Notes: a model not told the origin generated them from the letters alone. Numbered from the stretch's first letter, positions 19,634-29,380 are shown. The stretch: DNA of 64,000 nt from UBA8389 sp942493385 (GCA_942493385.1 OW818699.1:3658001-3722000); one strand, 5' to 3'. Program-made: numbers and translations.

Positions 19634-19829
19634 CGCATTTTTAGTCAAAGAAATTGACTTTTACCCCAATTTTAGCCACTTTTTTCCACCCAATACTATC
19701 TTTCAGATAAACAGGGATTCACGTGGTTGTTATATGCATTTTGGGTACCCCAGGGCCGATATGATACCGTTTCACCTATACCCCCAACTAATTAATTTAC
19801 TTTTATTTTATTTTAATGTATTATTATAG

Positions 19830-19837
19830 TAACTTTG
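19830..19837 (+). promoter_or_regulatory. -7 box abutting the AlbA_2 gene start
   Basis: TAACTTTG is a full match to TAnnTTTG and ends four bases before the ATG at 19842. Transcription would therefore start at or next to the start codon (a leaderless message). The region upstream is very AT-rich, with T-runs near the -33 position but no clean TTTG. Confidence 0.5.
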
Positions 19838-19841
19838 GACT

Positions 19842-21290
19842 ATGAATACATGGGAAGAGACAGTTACAAAACTCTTATTCAAAAGTTTGAATCCGATTCC
19901 GCAGGAACTGAATGAGATCGACTGGAAATGTGCATTGTCAACTAAAACAGAGCGCTTGGCACAACACCTATCTGCTTTTGCCAACTATCCCGGTGGCGGA
20001 TTCATGGCAATTGGCATAAACAATGACGGAAAGTCAAACCCATTGACCAAGACCGAGATGGATGAAATCATTCTGAAATTAGGTAATATTGCTCGCAACA
20101 ACTTAGCTCAACCGATTTGCATTGAACACGCTGTCATCACTTATAATGACAACCCTGTTTTATTTGTTCATATCTCTGAGCAACAAAACAAACCCGTTCA
20201 TCTGAGGGGTCCGAATATCTTTGATAGTTACACCAGAAGTGCTGGTCAAACCGTCAAACTCTCCCGCCACGAAGTCACTCAATTAATTGCTCTTTCAACG
20301 GGCTATGACTTTGAATCTCAAACAGCAATGTCAAATGTAGATAAGGATGATATTATTGGACAACTAGATTATGACAGCTACTTTACTATGCAACAGAAAC
20401 GACTTCCGGAAACAAAAAATAGTATTATTCTCGTACTTGCCGCAGACAATTTGGTAAACAAAACAAAAACTTCTTGGGATATTTTAAATCTTGGAGCCAT
20501 ACTCTTTGCCAAAAATATGAGTGCCTTCAAGCACCTAAGTCGTAAAGCCATACGGGTTGTTGTCTATGAAGGAACAAGTCGTATAAGAGCAATAAAAGAA
20601 CAAGAAGGTTCGAAAGGTTATGCTTCTGGTTTCGAAGGATTAATTAGCTTCATTATGGATCAATTAAATCCGAATGAGATTATAGAGACTGCTCTTCGTA
20701 AAAATGTAAAGGTCTATCCCGAAATTGCCATTCGTGAGTTTGTTGCAAATTCACAAATACATCAGGATTTTATGGTTACAGGTACTGGTGTTATGATAGA
20801 AATCTTCACAGATAGAATGGAGATCACGAACCCTGGTGTTCCATTGGTTGACACCAACCGTTTTATAGATACAGCACCAAAATCCAGAAACGAGAGCCTA
20901 GCATCATTAATGAGAAGACTAAATATTTGTGAAGAAAGAGGAAGTGGAATTGATAGAGCCATAGATGCCATCGAATTGTTCCAATTACCTGCTCCAAAAT
21001 TTATTCGTGGTGATGATTATACCCGCGTGATCCTGTATGCCCCCACACCTCTTACCCGAATGAATAGCGAGGACAGAATAAGAGCCTGTTATCAACACAC
21101 TTGCTTGCACTACGTCAACAATAAACAAGTAAACAACCAATCTGTTCGTAAACGATTCAACATAGCGATAAACAATGTTTCATTTGCATCTAAAATCATT
21201 GCTGATTCTGTTGAAGCAGGCTTAATCAAACCAGCCGACCCTGAAAATGGGTCAAAAAAGTTTGCTTCCTACATTCCTTTCTGGGCTTAA
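19842..21290 (+). CDS. AlbA_2 DNA-binding / HATPase_c_4-type ATP-binding protein
   Basis: 482 residues. The N-terminus carries an AlbA_2/Schlafen-like fold: an E.D.K core in NEIDWKCAL, then AFANYPGGGFMAIGINNDG (about residues 45-65). The middle contains REFVANSQIHQDF and, further on, EERGSGIDRAIDAI (about residues 365-380), which resemble the N-box and glycine box of the HATPase_c_4 domain. The C-terminus is a winged-helix-like segment (NNKQVNNQSVRKRF). Such proteins are usually annotated as putative transcriptional regulators or ATP-dependent helicases of unknown role and are frequent in mobile and defence regions. Base composition is more AT-rich than in its neighbours, suggesting acquisition. 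It is related in architecture to the protein at 42535-44016. Confidence 0.8.
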   Translation: MNTWEETVTKLLFKSLNPIPQELNEIDWKCALSTKTERLAQHLSAFANYPGGGFMAIGINNDGKSNPLTKTEMDEIILKLGNIARNNLAQPICIEHAVITYNDNPVLFVHISEQQNKPVHLRGPNIFDSYTRSAGQTVKLSRHEVTQLIALSTGYDFESQTAMSNVDKDDIIGQLDYDSYFTMQQKRLPETKNSIILVLAADNLVNKTKTSWDILNLGAILFAKNMSAFKHLSRKAIRVVVYEGTSRIRAIKEQEGSKGYASGFEGLISFIMDQLNPNEIIETALRKNVKVYPEIAIREFVANSQIHQDFMVTGTGVMIEIFTDRMEITNPGVPLVDTNRFIDTAPKSRNESLASLMRRLNICEERGSGIDRAIDAIELFQLPAPKFIRGDDYTRVILYAPTPLTRMNSEDRIRACYQHTCLHYVNNKQVNNQSVRKRFNIAINNVSFASKIIADSVEAGLIKPADPENGSKKFASYIPFWA

Positions 21291-21496
21291 TTTTTATTTC
21301 ATTTGAATGCAATATCCAACAATATTTTGTAGTTATCATGCTGATTTTCTGTATATTTCTTATTTCATTGGAAACACACGGTCCAACGATTCCCCATTGA
21401 CGAAGCCTATCCCTACTACCGTCATTTTGCACGTCAAAACAAACATTTCCTGTTTATTTTAAATCCATTTTGTATCTTAGCGGTAGCATTGAAACC

Positions 21497-24400
21497 ATGG
21501 AAAACCTGCCCTCTTTTTTAGAATTGACTGCCCAAGACTTGTACGCACGGTTCGGAGACAAACTCTCGGAAGTGGCGGTCGTTTTCCCCAACAACCGAGC
21601 TCGGCTCTTTTTTAGCGAACACCTATATAAAGCAGCAGGTAAACCCGTCTGGACCCCAGCGTTCATCACCATCAGCGACCTGTTCAGCGGACAATCCGAC
21701 CTCAAAACCTACGATACGCTCGGCGTAGTCGGCCTCCTGCACGACATATACTTGAAAGTGAGCGGCAAGGAAGAATCCTTCGACGAATTCTACCACTGGG
21801 GTGAAATTCTTTTGAGCGACTTCGACGATGTAGACAAAAACCTCGCCGACACCAAGCAACTCTTCCAAAACATCCGCGAACAGGCCGAATACACCGACAC
21901 CCTCGAACACCTCACCGACGAACAAGTCGATTCGATCAGGCTTTTTTTCAAGAACTTCAACCCCGACCGCAAGACCGAACTCAAAGAGCGATTTCTGGAG
22001 AACTGGAACATCTTGTTCGAAGTTTATACCGATCTGAACAACCTTCTGCTAGCCAAAGGCCTGGCCTACGAAGGCATGCTGCACCGACGCGTGGTGGAAA
22101 AACTGCGGAACGAAGGGCCCCAAGGCTTCCCCTTCACCACCTACGCTTTTGTCGGTTTCAACGTGCTCAACGAATGCGAAAAAGCGTTATTCTCCTTGCT
22201 TAATAAAGCAAGTAAAGCATTGTTTTATTGGGACTACGACCAATTTTACCTGCTGAACCCAAGGCACGAAGCCGGCCGGTTCATGCGTCAAAACCTGGAA
22301 CAATTCCCGAATTGCCTGGACAAAGCTCAGTTCAACGTCTTGGGCACCACCCAGAAAGACATCCGTTTCATTTCCGCCTCCACCGAAAATGCAGGCGCCC
22401 GCTTTTTGCCCGAATGGATTCGTCAACTGCAAGTTCAAAACAGCTTCAAGCCCGAGGAAACCGCCGTGGTGCTTTGCAACGAAGGTCTCCTGCTCCCCGT
22501 TCTGCACAGCGTTCCCGACGACATCCGCGAGCTGAACGTCACCATGGGTTTCCCCCTCGAGCAAACGCCCATCTGCAACCTGGTCAATCAAATTGCCGCC
22601 CTGCATACCGACGGATTCATGCCCGGCAAGACCCCTCGCTACAACCACCGTTGGGTACTGCCCATCCTGCAACATCCGCTTATCCGCCAAATGTGTGCCG
22701 AAGCCGACGCACTCGAACACGATTTGAAAAGAGCCAACAGCTTCCGCCCAAGTGTGATCGAAATGCAAAAAGGCGTACTCCTCACCACCATTTTCACCCC
22801 GGCCCAGACTCCGGCCGAACTCACGGCCTGTCTGCTTGCCACGTTCACGCAACTCATACCGGCTGAAACCGAGGAATCAGAAACCGCCGCTCAACGACCT
22901 GCCGAGAATTCCAATTCCGACGATCTCCGTCATTCTACGACGACCGACGACTACGACCCCCTTCACTCCGAAGCCCTCTTCCGCTGCCACAATCTGACCA
23001 CCCGCCTGGCCGACCTTTTAAAGGACAACCTCAGCGACCTCAGCCTGACGACCTTCCGAAAACTCCTCCAACAGGTCCTTTCCAGAGCAACCATACCCTT
23101 TTCTGGCGAACCCGTCCGCGGACTTCAAATCATGGGCCTGCTCGAAACCCGCAATCTGGATTTCAAGAACGTTCTGATGCTTTCCGTCAACGAAGGCATG
23201 TTGCCCAAGGGTTCCAACGACACCTCTTTTATACCCTACAACCTGCGCAAAGCCTTTGGCCTCACCACGATGGAACACAAAGACTCCATCTTCGCCTACT
23301 ACTTCTTCCGCCTGCTGCAGCGCGCCAGCAACATCAGCCTCGTCTACAACACCGCCACCGAAGGCCTCAACCGCGGCGAAATGAGCCGATTCATGCTGCA
23401 ACTTCTGATGGAATCCAACCACACCGTCACCCGTTTCAACCTGACCTCAGGCATCGAACTCACAGCAGCCCGTACCATCACCATTCAAAAAACGCCAGAA
23501 ATCCAGGACATTCTGAAAAAACGCTACATGTTGGAAGGTTCAAAACCCCTTTCCCCCACCGCTCTAAACAGCCTGCTGGACTGCCCGTTGCGCTTTTACT
23601 TCCAATATGTTGCCGGACTCAGAGAGCCGGACGAAGTCAGCGAAGACATCGACGGTGCCATGCTCGGACTTTTTTTCCACCACTCGGCAGAATTCATCTA
23701 CACCAGCATCCTGCTCCGAAAAGCTGCCAGACCATCCGACACAGAGGCTGTGCTGCAGGCCATTAAAGACAAAACAATCAATCGTGAAATCCAAGCCGGC
23801 ACCCTTCGCGGCATGATCGATGAAGTCGATCTCGAACCCTGGCTTAAAAACGTCCAATCCATCGAGCAGGTGGTGGACCTGTTTTTCAGAATCGACTTCT
23901 TCCAACTAAAAGACCATCAGGAAACACCCGAATACAACGGTGAGCAATTGGTACGTCGTGCCATTGTGACTGGATTTCTTAAAACCTTGCTCAAACTCGA
24001 CAAGGAGCGGGCTCCGTTCGAACTGCTCGGACTGGAACTTGAAGTCAACGGCGAAATTCAATGCGCTAACCAAGCCGCAAGCAGCGAGACCGAAATCCAG
24101 CAGCAAGAACCCATCGCCGTCCGTTTCGGCGGTACCATCGACCGCTTGGACCGAAAAGACGGCGTTCAGCGGATACTGGATTACAAGACTGGCGGAAGTC
24201 CAAAAAATCCATCCAATGTGGAAGCATTGTTCGCAGACGATGCCGACAGAGCCAATTATGTTTTCCAGATTTTCCTATATGCCGCAATACTCCAAGACAG
24301 CAATCCCGACGCCGTCTATTGCCCAGAATTATTGTACATCAACAAAGCTGCCGTAACCGATTTCGAGAGTTGCATTTCTATAGGAAGCAAAAAAGAAAAG

Positions 24401-24556
24401 CAGAAAGCAACTGACTTCAAGCCCTTTGAAGAGTCGTTCAAAAATAATCTTAACAATTTGATAATCAATTTATTCAACCCCGAAATACCCTTTGTTCAGA
24501 CCCCGCATGCCGAAAAATGTTCCTATTGCGACTATAAAAATATATGCAGACGTTAG
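21497..24556 (+). CDS. AddB-like PD-(D/E)XK nuclease with iron-sulphur cluster cysteines
   Basis: About 1,019 residues from the ATG at 21497; a TTG nine codons upstream is less likely because it overlaps a -7-like box (TATCTTAG, 21473-21480). The N-terminal half is a helicase-like fold without a clear Walker A (VAVVFPNNRARLFF). The C-terminal nuclease domain has LDCPLRFYFQY (first Fe-S cysteine), FGGTIDRLDR, RILDYKTGG (catalytic D and K), a QIFLYA motif, and the terminal CSYCDYKNIC that completes a four-cysteine cluster as in AddB. With the AddA-like gene at the left edge it would form a recombinational-repair helicase-nuclease. The two are about 20 kb apart in the same direction, whereas such partners are often adjacent. 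No obvious terminator follows the stop. Confidence 0.85.
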   Translation: MENLPSFLELTAQDLYARFGDKLSEVAVVFPNNRARLFFSEHLYKAAGKPVWTPAFITISDLFSGQSDLKTYDTLGVVGLLHDIYLKVSGKEESFDEFYHWGEILLSDFDDVDKNLADTKQLFQNIREQAEYTDTLEHLTDEQVDSIRLFFKNFNPDRKTELKERFLENWNILFEVYTDLNNLLLAKGLAYEGMLHRRVVEKLRNEGPQGFPFTTYAFVGFNVLNECEKALFSLLNKASKALFYWDYDQFYLLNPRHEAGRFMRQNLEQFPNCLDKAQFNVLGTTQKDIRFISASTENAGARFLPEWIRQLQVQNSFKPEETAVVLCNEGLLLPVLHSVPDDIRELNVTMGFPLEQTPICNLVNQIAALHTDGFMPGKTPRYNHRWVLPILQHPLIRQMCAEADALEHDLKRANSFRPSVIEMQKGVLLTTIFTPAQTPAELTACLLATFTQLIPAETEESETAAQRPAENSNSDDLRHSTTTDDYDPLHSEALFRCHNLTTRLADLLKDNLSDLSLTTFRKLLQQVLSRATIPFSGEPVRGLQIMGLLETRNLDFKNVLMLSVNEGMLPKGSNDTSFIPYNLRKAFGLTTMEHKDSIFAYYFFRLLQRASNISLVYNTATEGLNRGEMSRFMLQLLMESNHTVTRFNLTSGIELTAARTITIQKTPEIQDILKKRYMLEGSKPLSPTALNSLLDCPLRFYFQYVAGLREPDEVSEDIDGAMLGLFFHHSAEFIYTSILLRKAARPSDTEAVLQAIKDKTINREIQAGTLRGMIDEVDLEPWLKNVQSIEQVVDLFFRIDFFQLKDHQETPEYNGEQLVRRAIVTGFLKTLLKLDKERAPFELLGLELEVNGEIQCANQAASSETEIQQQEPIAVRFGGTIDRLDRKDGVQRILDYKTGGSPKNPSNVEALFADDADRANYVFQIFLYAAILQDSNPDAVYCPELLYINKAAVTDFESCISIGSKKEKQKATDFKPFEESFKNNLNNLIINLFNPEIPFVQTPHAEKCSYCDYKNICRR

Positions 24557-24649
24557 TAAAAAGAAAAAAAATGCTATATCTTCGAGCGTCTATTTAGATG
24601 AAATTAACAAAAACTCTATCCAAGTACTTACTTTTTAAAAACTACTGTT

Positions 24650-25093
24650 ATGAAGAAAGTTCTCGCTATCTTACTTGTATGTTTCGCAGTGGCAACTGCC
24701 GTGAATGCACAGGACAAAGCCATCGGTTTGAAATTAGGAAACGGTGTTGAAATTTCAGGTCAAATGGCTATGGGCGATGTCAATCGCATTGAAGCCAACT
24801 TAGGATTCCAGGCCGGCGGTCTAGGTATCAATGGTTATTACCAATGGGTTAATGATTTTACAAAATTAGGTGATGCCTGGAAATGGTACTACGGCGGCGG
24901 CGCTCGTCTTTGGATGGGCAGCGGTTACTTTGGACTCGGTGTCGGTGGTCAAGCCGGTATTGAATTCGACCTACAAAGTGTGGTCCCAAGCCTTCCCTTA
25001 CAATTGACTATTGATGCTTGTCCTACCATCAACATCATCGGTGGATTCGGTTTTAGCATTCCCGGTGGTCTTGGCGTTCGTTACAGATTCTAA
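24650..25093 (+). CDS. Small exported glycine-rich protein, probably outer membrane beta-barrel
   Basis: 147 residues with a clear signal peptide (MKKVLAILLVCFAVATAVNAQ). The mature part consists of alternating short beta-type strands rich in glycine and aromatic residues (WKWYYGGGARLWMGSGYFG) and ends in an aromatic residue (RYRF), as outer membrane barrels do. I do not recognise the family beyond this. A -7-like box TATCTTCG (24577-24584) and a strong intrinsic terminator just after the stop suggest a single-gene transcript. Confidence 0.7.
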   Translation: MKKVLAILLVCFAVATAVNAQDKAIGLKLGNGVEISGQMAMGDVNRIEANLGFQAGGLGINGYYQWVNDFTKLGDAWKWYYGGGARLWMGSGYFGLGVGGQAGIEFDLQSVVPSLPLQLTIDACPTINIIGGFGFSIPGGLGVRYRF

Positions 25094-25110
25094 TACCTCA
25101 ACAATAAAGT

Positions 25111-25145
25111 CAAAGGCTGCTCAGTTTGGGCAGCCTTTGCTGTTT
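25111..25145 (+). terminator. Intrinsic terminator after the small outer membrane protein gene
   Basis: A perfect 10-bp stem (CAAAGGCTGC / GCAGCCTTTG, 25111-25120 and 25130-25139) with a 9-base loop is followed by CTGTTT. The right arm overlaps the TTTG element of the next promoter. Confidence 0.8.
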
Positions 25146-25167
25146 AAAGGCGGAATGCGTACTTTTG
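25136..25167 (+). promoter_or_regulatory. Bacteroidota promoter for queA
   Basis: TTTG (25136-25139), 20 bp, then TACTTTTG (25160-25167): a full match to the -33/-7 consensus at near-ideal spacing. The predicted start lies about 18 nt before the GTG at 25190. The -33 element is part of the preceding terminator stem. Confidence 0.65.
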
Positions 25168-25189
25168 CATCATTCTAAAAACGTTCTTA

Positions 25190-26458
25190 GTGACCGACCT
25201 GCTCCATAAAATCCAGTCCATCCGCATCGAGGACTTCGCCTATCCACTTCCCGACGAACGGATCGCCAAATTTCCGGTGGAACCCCGCGATGCCTCCAAA
25301 CTGCTCCTCTATAAAAAAGGTGTCATTGGAGAAACCCACTTCGGCAACCTTCCCGATCACTTAACACCAAACAGCCTACTGGTCTACAACAACACCAAAG
25401 TGATCCACGCCCGCCTGTTTTTCTTCAAAGAAACCGGCGCCCGCATCGAAATCTTCTGCCTGGAGCCACTCAGCCCTGCCGACTACGCCCAAAATTTCCA
25501 AAGCACCGAAAGCTGCGAATGGCTCTGCCTGGTAGGCAACCTAAAAAAATGGAAACAAGAGCCGCTCACTAGGGAACTCGAAATCGATGGCCGCAGAATT
25601 CGTTTCACTGCAGAACGCGTTGGCATCGAGGACAAAGCGCAACGCATCCGTTTCAGCTGGAAAAGCAACAACGAAACCCCCATTCTATTCGGCGACCTGC
25701 TCGACCAAGCCGGTCAATTGCCCATTCCGCCCTACCTCCACCGTGAAACCCAGGTCTCGGACGAAACCACCTACCAAACCGTGTTCAGCCGCATCGAAGG
25801 CTCCGTAGCCGCACCCACTGCTGGCCTGCATTTCACACCCGAAGTCCTAAAAACCATCGATGAAAAGGGCATTTTGCGCAGCGAAGTCACCCTTCATGTA
25901 GGTGCCGGAACCTTTCAACCCGTGCTGTCCGAGCAAATGCTTGACCACACGATGCACAGCGAATTCATTTCCGTCGATAAAAGCTTCCTGCTCAACCTTT
26001 TAAACCACCTGGGCTGCGTCACCGCCGTCGGCACCACCTCCGTACGCACCCTGGAAAGTCTGTACTGGTTCGGCTATCGCCTGCTGGCACACCCCGAAAT
26101 TCATCCCGACGAATGGACGCTGGACCAATGGTACGCCTATGGGCAGATGAACGAATGGCAAAAAGCTAAAAACATCAGTCAAATCCCAACAAAAGAGGCG
26201 ATTCAAGCGATACTGAACTACCTCGACACCAACAACCTCACCGTCTTCACCGCCTCTACCCGCCTGCTCATCGCCCCAGGCTATCAATTCCACATAGTGA
26301 ACGCGATGCTCACCAACTTCCACCAGCCCAACAGCACCCTGCTGCTCCTGGTTTCAGCCTTCCTTGGCGGAAACGAATGGCGGAATGTTTACGACTACGC
26401 CCTACAGCACGATTTCCGCTTCCTCAGCTACGGCGACAGCTCGTTGCTGCTGCCGTAA
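25190..26458 (+). CDS. queA: S-adenosylmethionine:tRNA ribosyltransferase-isomerase
   Basis: 422 residues, starting with GTG. QueA transfers and isomerises the ribosyl group of S-adenosylmethionine onto 7-aminomethyl-7-deazaguanine in tRNA, making epoxyqueuosine at wobble position 34. The chain contains FAYPLPDERIAKFPVEPRD at the N-terminus, LVYNNTKVIHARLFF, EGSVAAPTAGLHFT (central signature), VTLHVGAGTFQPV and MLTNFHQPNSTLLLLVSAF near the C-terminus, all characteristic of the family. It is longer than the ~350 residues typical of proteobacterial QueA. The extra length includes an insert around residues 290-330 (HPEIHPDEWTLDQWYAYGQM), which may be lineage-specific. It has its own promoter overlapping the upstream terminator. 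Confidence 0.95.
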   Translation: MTDLLHKIQSIRIEDFAYPLPDERIAKFPVEPRDASKLLLYKKGVIGETHFGNLPDHLTPNSLLVYNNTKVIHARLFFFKETGARIEIFCLEPLSPADYAQNFQSTESCEWLCLVGNLKKWKQEPLTRELEIDGRRIRFTAERVGIEDKAQRIRFSWKSNNETPILFGDLLDQAGQLPIPPYLHRETQVSDETTYQTVFSRIEGSVAAPTAGLHFTPEVLKTIDEKGILRSEVTLHVGAGTFQPVLSEQMLDHTMHSEFISVDKSFLLNLLNHLGCVTAVGTTSVRTLESLYWFGYRLLAHPEIHPDEWTLDQWYAYGQMNEWQKAKNISQIPTKEAIQAILNYLDTNNLTVFTASTRLLIAPGYQFHIVNAMLTNFHQPNSTLLLLVSAFLGGNEWRNVYDYALQHDFRFLSYGDSSLLLP

Positions 26459-26547
26459 ATACAATAAACAGCCTATTTGCTCGTTAAATAAATCGTGCGC
26501 GTGAAAAAACCCGTGTGCTTTTATCAAGCTAATCCCATCTTTCTCCG

Positions 26548-28530
26548 ATGCCAGCGAAACAAATTCTGCTATTCCCCCTTCTGCTCCTTCTGCTCAGCAG
26601 TTGCACCGTTGGCATGCTTTTGAACAAGGCAGACAAACTTTACGGCTATGGAGAATACAGTACAGCCGCCGTTCAATACGGCAAAGCCTATAAACGCCTC
26701 AAAAGCGACGAAAAGAAAGAACGCGCCCATGCCTCCTACTTTCGTGGCGAATGCTTCCGCAAACTGAATCAGCCCCTTAAGGCCGAAAGCGAATACAAAA
26801 AAGCACTGCGCTACAACCTCGGCAACGACACCGTCAACCTGCATCTGGCACAAACCCTGCACAAAAACGCCAAATACGTCGAAGCCGCCAACGCCTATCA
26901 AACGTTCCTGAATTTCCATCCCGAAGACACCCTGGCGCTTAACGGCCTCAACGCCTGCCACCTCATCCCCACCTGGCAAAAAAGCCCAACCAAATACGTC
27001 GTCAAGAAAGCCACCCTGCTGAACTCGAAAAAAGGCGATTTCGCACCCGTCTTGATGCCAGAAACATACATGTCCCTATTCATCACCTCTTCCGCCCGTA
27101 CCAAAAAAGACGCGAAACCCAGCAACATTACCGGCTTGCCCGACAACGATTTCTGGATGGCCAAGCAAGACGTCAACGGCGTCTGGAGCAAACCCGAATT
27201 CATGGAAGGGCCCATCAATTCAGAGTTCGACGAAGGTGCAGCCTCCTTTAGCCCCGACGGAAAATCGCTGTTTTTCACCCGTTGCATCACCAAATCCGAC
27301 TCCATCCAGTCCAGTTCCAAAGTAGAAATCTTCCGATCCGTCCGAACCGGCGCCGAATGGAGCGCACCCGAAAAGATGAACATCTACCGCGATTCAACCG
27401 TGCTTTTCGCCCATCCCGCCGTTAGCCCCGATGGCAAATACTTGTACTTCGTTTCCGACCTCAAAGGCGGCTTTGGCGGCAAAGACATCTGGCGCAGCGA
27501 AATGCAGGAGACCACCTTCGGCCCGCCCGAAAACCTCGGATCTAACATCAATACGGCCGGTGACGAAATGTTCCCCTATTTCCGTGCCAACGGTGACCTC
27601 TACTTTTCGTCCGACGGCCTGCCAGGCTTCGGCGGACTCGACCTTTTCAAGGCAAAAGCCAAGGAAGAGGGCGGCTATACCGTCGAGAACCTGATGCAAC
27701 AGATCAATTCCAACGGCGACGACTTCGGCATCACCTTCTTTGGCAAGGAAGAAAAAGGCTTCTTCTCGTCCAACCGAAAGGAACCCAAAGGTTGGGACAA
27801 AATCTACAGCTTCGAACTGCCCAATCATTTTGTGGAACTCCGCGGCACCGTTTCCGATCGTTTCGGCGAAGTCATACCCGACGCCACCATTCGCATCGTC
27901 AACGACAAAGGCATGAACATCAAGACCCGCGCCGACAAGACGGGCAAGTATTCTGTCAAAGTAGAGAAAGATGCCGATTACGCCATGCTGGGCACCTGCC
28001 GCTCTTACCTGAACAATTCCGCCCGATTATATGTCCTGAACAAGGAAGTCGACACCACCTACGTCCAAGATTTCGTGCTCACACCCCTGCACCGCGCCAT
28101 CCGCATCGAAAACATCCTGTTCGATTTCGACAAATGGGAACTCAAACCCGAATCGTACCCAGCCTTGGCAGAACTCATCAAAATCCTCCAGGACAATCCA
28201 CACATCGTGGTGGAAATCGGCGCCCACACCGACCGCATCGGCACGGACCAAGTCAATGACTTCATCTCCGGAAAAAGGGCGGAGGCCGTGGTGGAATACT
28301 TAACTCAACAAGGCATCGAAAAAGCCCGCCTCGAGTCCCACGGTTACGGAAAGAACCAACCCGCCCTGGTAGACAGCTACATGCAGAACAAATACCGATT
28401 CCTGACCGAAGGCAGCAACCTGACCGAAGGTTTCATACTCACTTTGCCTGCCGAACAGCAAGCCATCGCCGACCAAATCAACCGCCGCTGTGAGTTTAAA
28501 GTTCTTAAAACGACCTACAAATTGTTTTAA
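26548..28530 (+). CDS. porE: PorE-like type IX secretion lipoprotein (TPR, beta-propeller, CRD, OmpA C-terminal domain)
   Basis: 660 residues. A lipoprotein signal (LLLLLSSC) is followed by TPR-like helices (about residues 25-150), PD40/WD40-like propeller blades with FSPDGKSLFFT, VSPDGKYLYFVSD and LYFSSDG (about 170-420), a carboxypeptidase-regulatory-like domain (VELRGTVSDRFGEVI, about 430-510), and an OmpA C-terminal peptidoglycan-binding domain (ILFDFDKWELKPES through GAHTDRIGTDQVN, about 525-640). This exact order is that of PorE (P. gingivalis PG1058), an outer membrane-associated T9SS component that links to peptidoglycan. The presence of T9SS cargo genes and porQ in the window fits. 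Other OmpA/TPR/PD40 proteins exist in Bacteroidota, so the symbol is probable rather than certain. Confidence 0.75.
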   Translation: MPAKQILLFPLLLLLLSSCTVGMLLNKADKLYGYGEYSTAAVQYGKAYKRLKSDEKKERAHASYFRGECFRKLNQPLKAESEYKKALRYNLGNDTVNLHLAQTLHKNAKYVEAANAYQTFLNFHPEDTLALNGLNACHLIPTWQKSPTKYVVKKATLLNSKKGDFAPVLMPETYMSLFITSSARTKKDAKPSNITGLPDNDFWMAKQDVNGVWSKPEFMEGPINSEFDEGAASFSPDGKSLFFTRCITKSDSIQSSSKVEIFRSVRTGAEWSAPEKMNIYRDSTVLFAHPAVSPDGKYLYFVSDLKGGFGGKDIWRSEMQETTFGPPENLGSNINTAGDEMFPYFRANGDLYFSSDGLPGFGGLDLFKAKAKEEGGYTVENLMQQINSNGDDFGITFFGKEEKGFFSSNRKEPKGWDKIYSFELPNHFVELRGTVSDRFGEVIPDATIRIVNDKGMNIKTRADKTGKYSVKVEKDADYAMLGTCRSYLNNSARLYVLNKEVDTTYVQDFVLTPLHRAIRIENILFDFDKWELKPESYPALAELIKILQDNPHIVVEIGAHTDRIGTDQVNDFISGKRAEAVVEYLTQQGIEKARLESHGYGKNQPALVDSYMQNKYRFLTEGSNLTEGFILTLPAEQQAIADQINRRCEFKVLKTTYKLF

Positions 28531-28576
28531 TACTCGCTTCTTTTGCGTACGTTTGTATATCGTTTGAACCCCATCA

Positions 28577-29374
28577 ATGAAACAATATTTAGACCTTTTG
28601 CAACGCGTGCTGGACGAGGGTGTCTACAAAGAAGACCGTACGGGAACTGGCACTTACAGCGTTTTCGGACATCAGATGCGCTTTAATCTCGAAGATGGCT
28701 TTCCATGCCTCACCACCAAAAAGCTCCACCTCAAGTCCATCATTTACGAATTGCTTTGGTTCCTGCAAGGCGACACCAATGCCAGATACCTTCAAGACAA
28801 CGGCGTCAAAATTTGGAACGAATGGGCAGACAAAGAAACTGGTGATTTGGGCCATATATACGGCTACCAATGGCGCTCCTGGCCCGACTACCAAGGCGGC
28901 AGCATCGACCAGATCTCCGAAGCCGTGAACACCATCAAAACAAACCCCGATTCCCGACGCATCATCGTTTCCGCCTGGAACGTGGCCGACCTGCCCAACA
29001 TGAACCTGCCACCCTGCCACGCCTTCTTTCAGTTTTACGTAGCCAACGGTAGGCTCAGCCTGCAACTTTATCAACGCAGCGCCGACATCTTTTTGGGCGT
29101 ACCCTTCAACATTGCCTCCTACGCCATTCTCCTGCAAATGATGGCTCAGGTCACCGGTCTGAAAGCCGGCGATTTCGTCCACACGCTAGGCGACGCACAC
29201 ATTTACACCAATCACCTGGACCAAGTAAAAGAGCAACTCAGCCGCGACATCCGCAGCCTGCCTTTGCTAAAAATAAATCCCGAGATCAAAGACATCTTCG
29301 GTTTCTCCTACGATGATTTTTCGTTGGAAAACTACAACCCGCACCCGCACATTAAAGGAGCGGTTGCCATATAA
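28577..29374 (+). CDS. thyA: Thymidylate synthase
   Basis: 265 residues, the usual ThyA length. The enzyme methylates dUMP to dTMP using methylene-tetrahydrofolate. Visible landmarks are EDRTGTGTYSVFGHQMRF at the N-terminus, WRSWPDYQGG, the catalytic cysteine in LPPCHAFFQFYV, LQLYQRSADIFLGVPFNIASY, and the C-terminal YNPHPHIKGAVAI. It heads a tight operon with folA (6 bp gap), which regenerates tetrahydrofolate from the dihydrofolate that ThyA produces. Confidence 0.97.
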   Translation: MKQYLDLLQRVLDEGVYKEDRTGTGTYSVFGHQMRFNLEDGFPCLTTKKLHLKSIIYELLWFLQGDTNARYLQDNGVKIWNEWADKETGDLGHIYGYQWRSWPDYQGGSIDQISEAVNTIKTNPDSRRIIVSAWNVADLPNMNLPPCHAFFQFYVANGRLSLQLYQRSADIFLGVPFNIASYAILLQMMAQVTGLKAGDFVHTLGDAHIYTNHLDQVKEQLSRDIRSLPLLKINPEIKDIFGFSYDDFSLENYNPHPHIKGAVAI

Positions 29375-29380
29375 GAACTT

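Noticed and set aside
21381..21459. Protein-like stretch upstream of the AddB-like gene (RFPIDEAYPYYRHFARQN)
   Set aside because: It is short, has no start, and overlaps the promoter region; it may be a gene remnant but I cannot support it.
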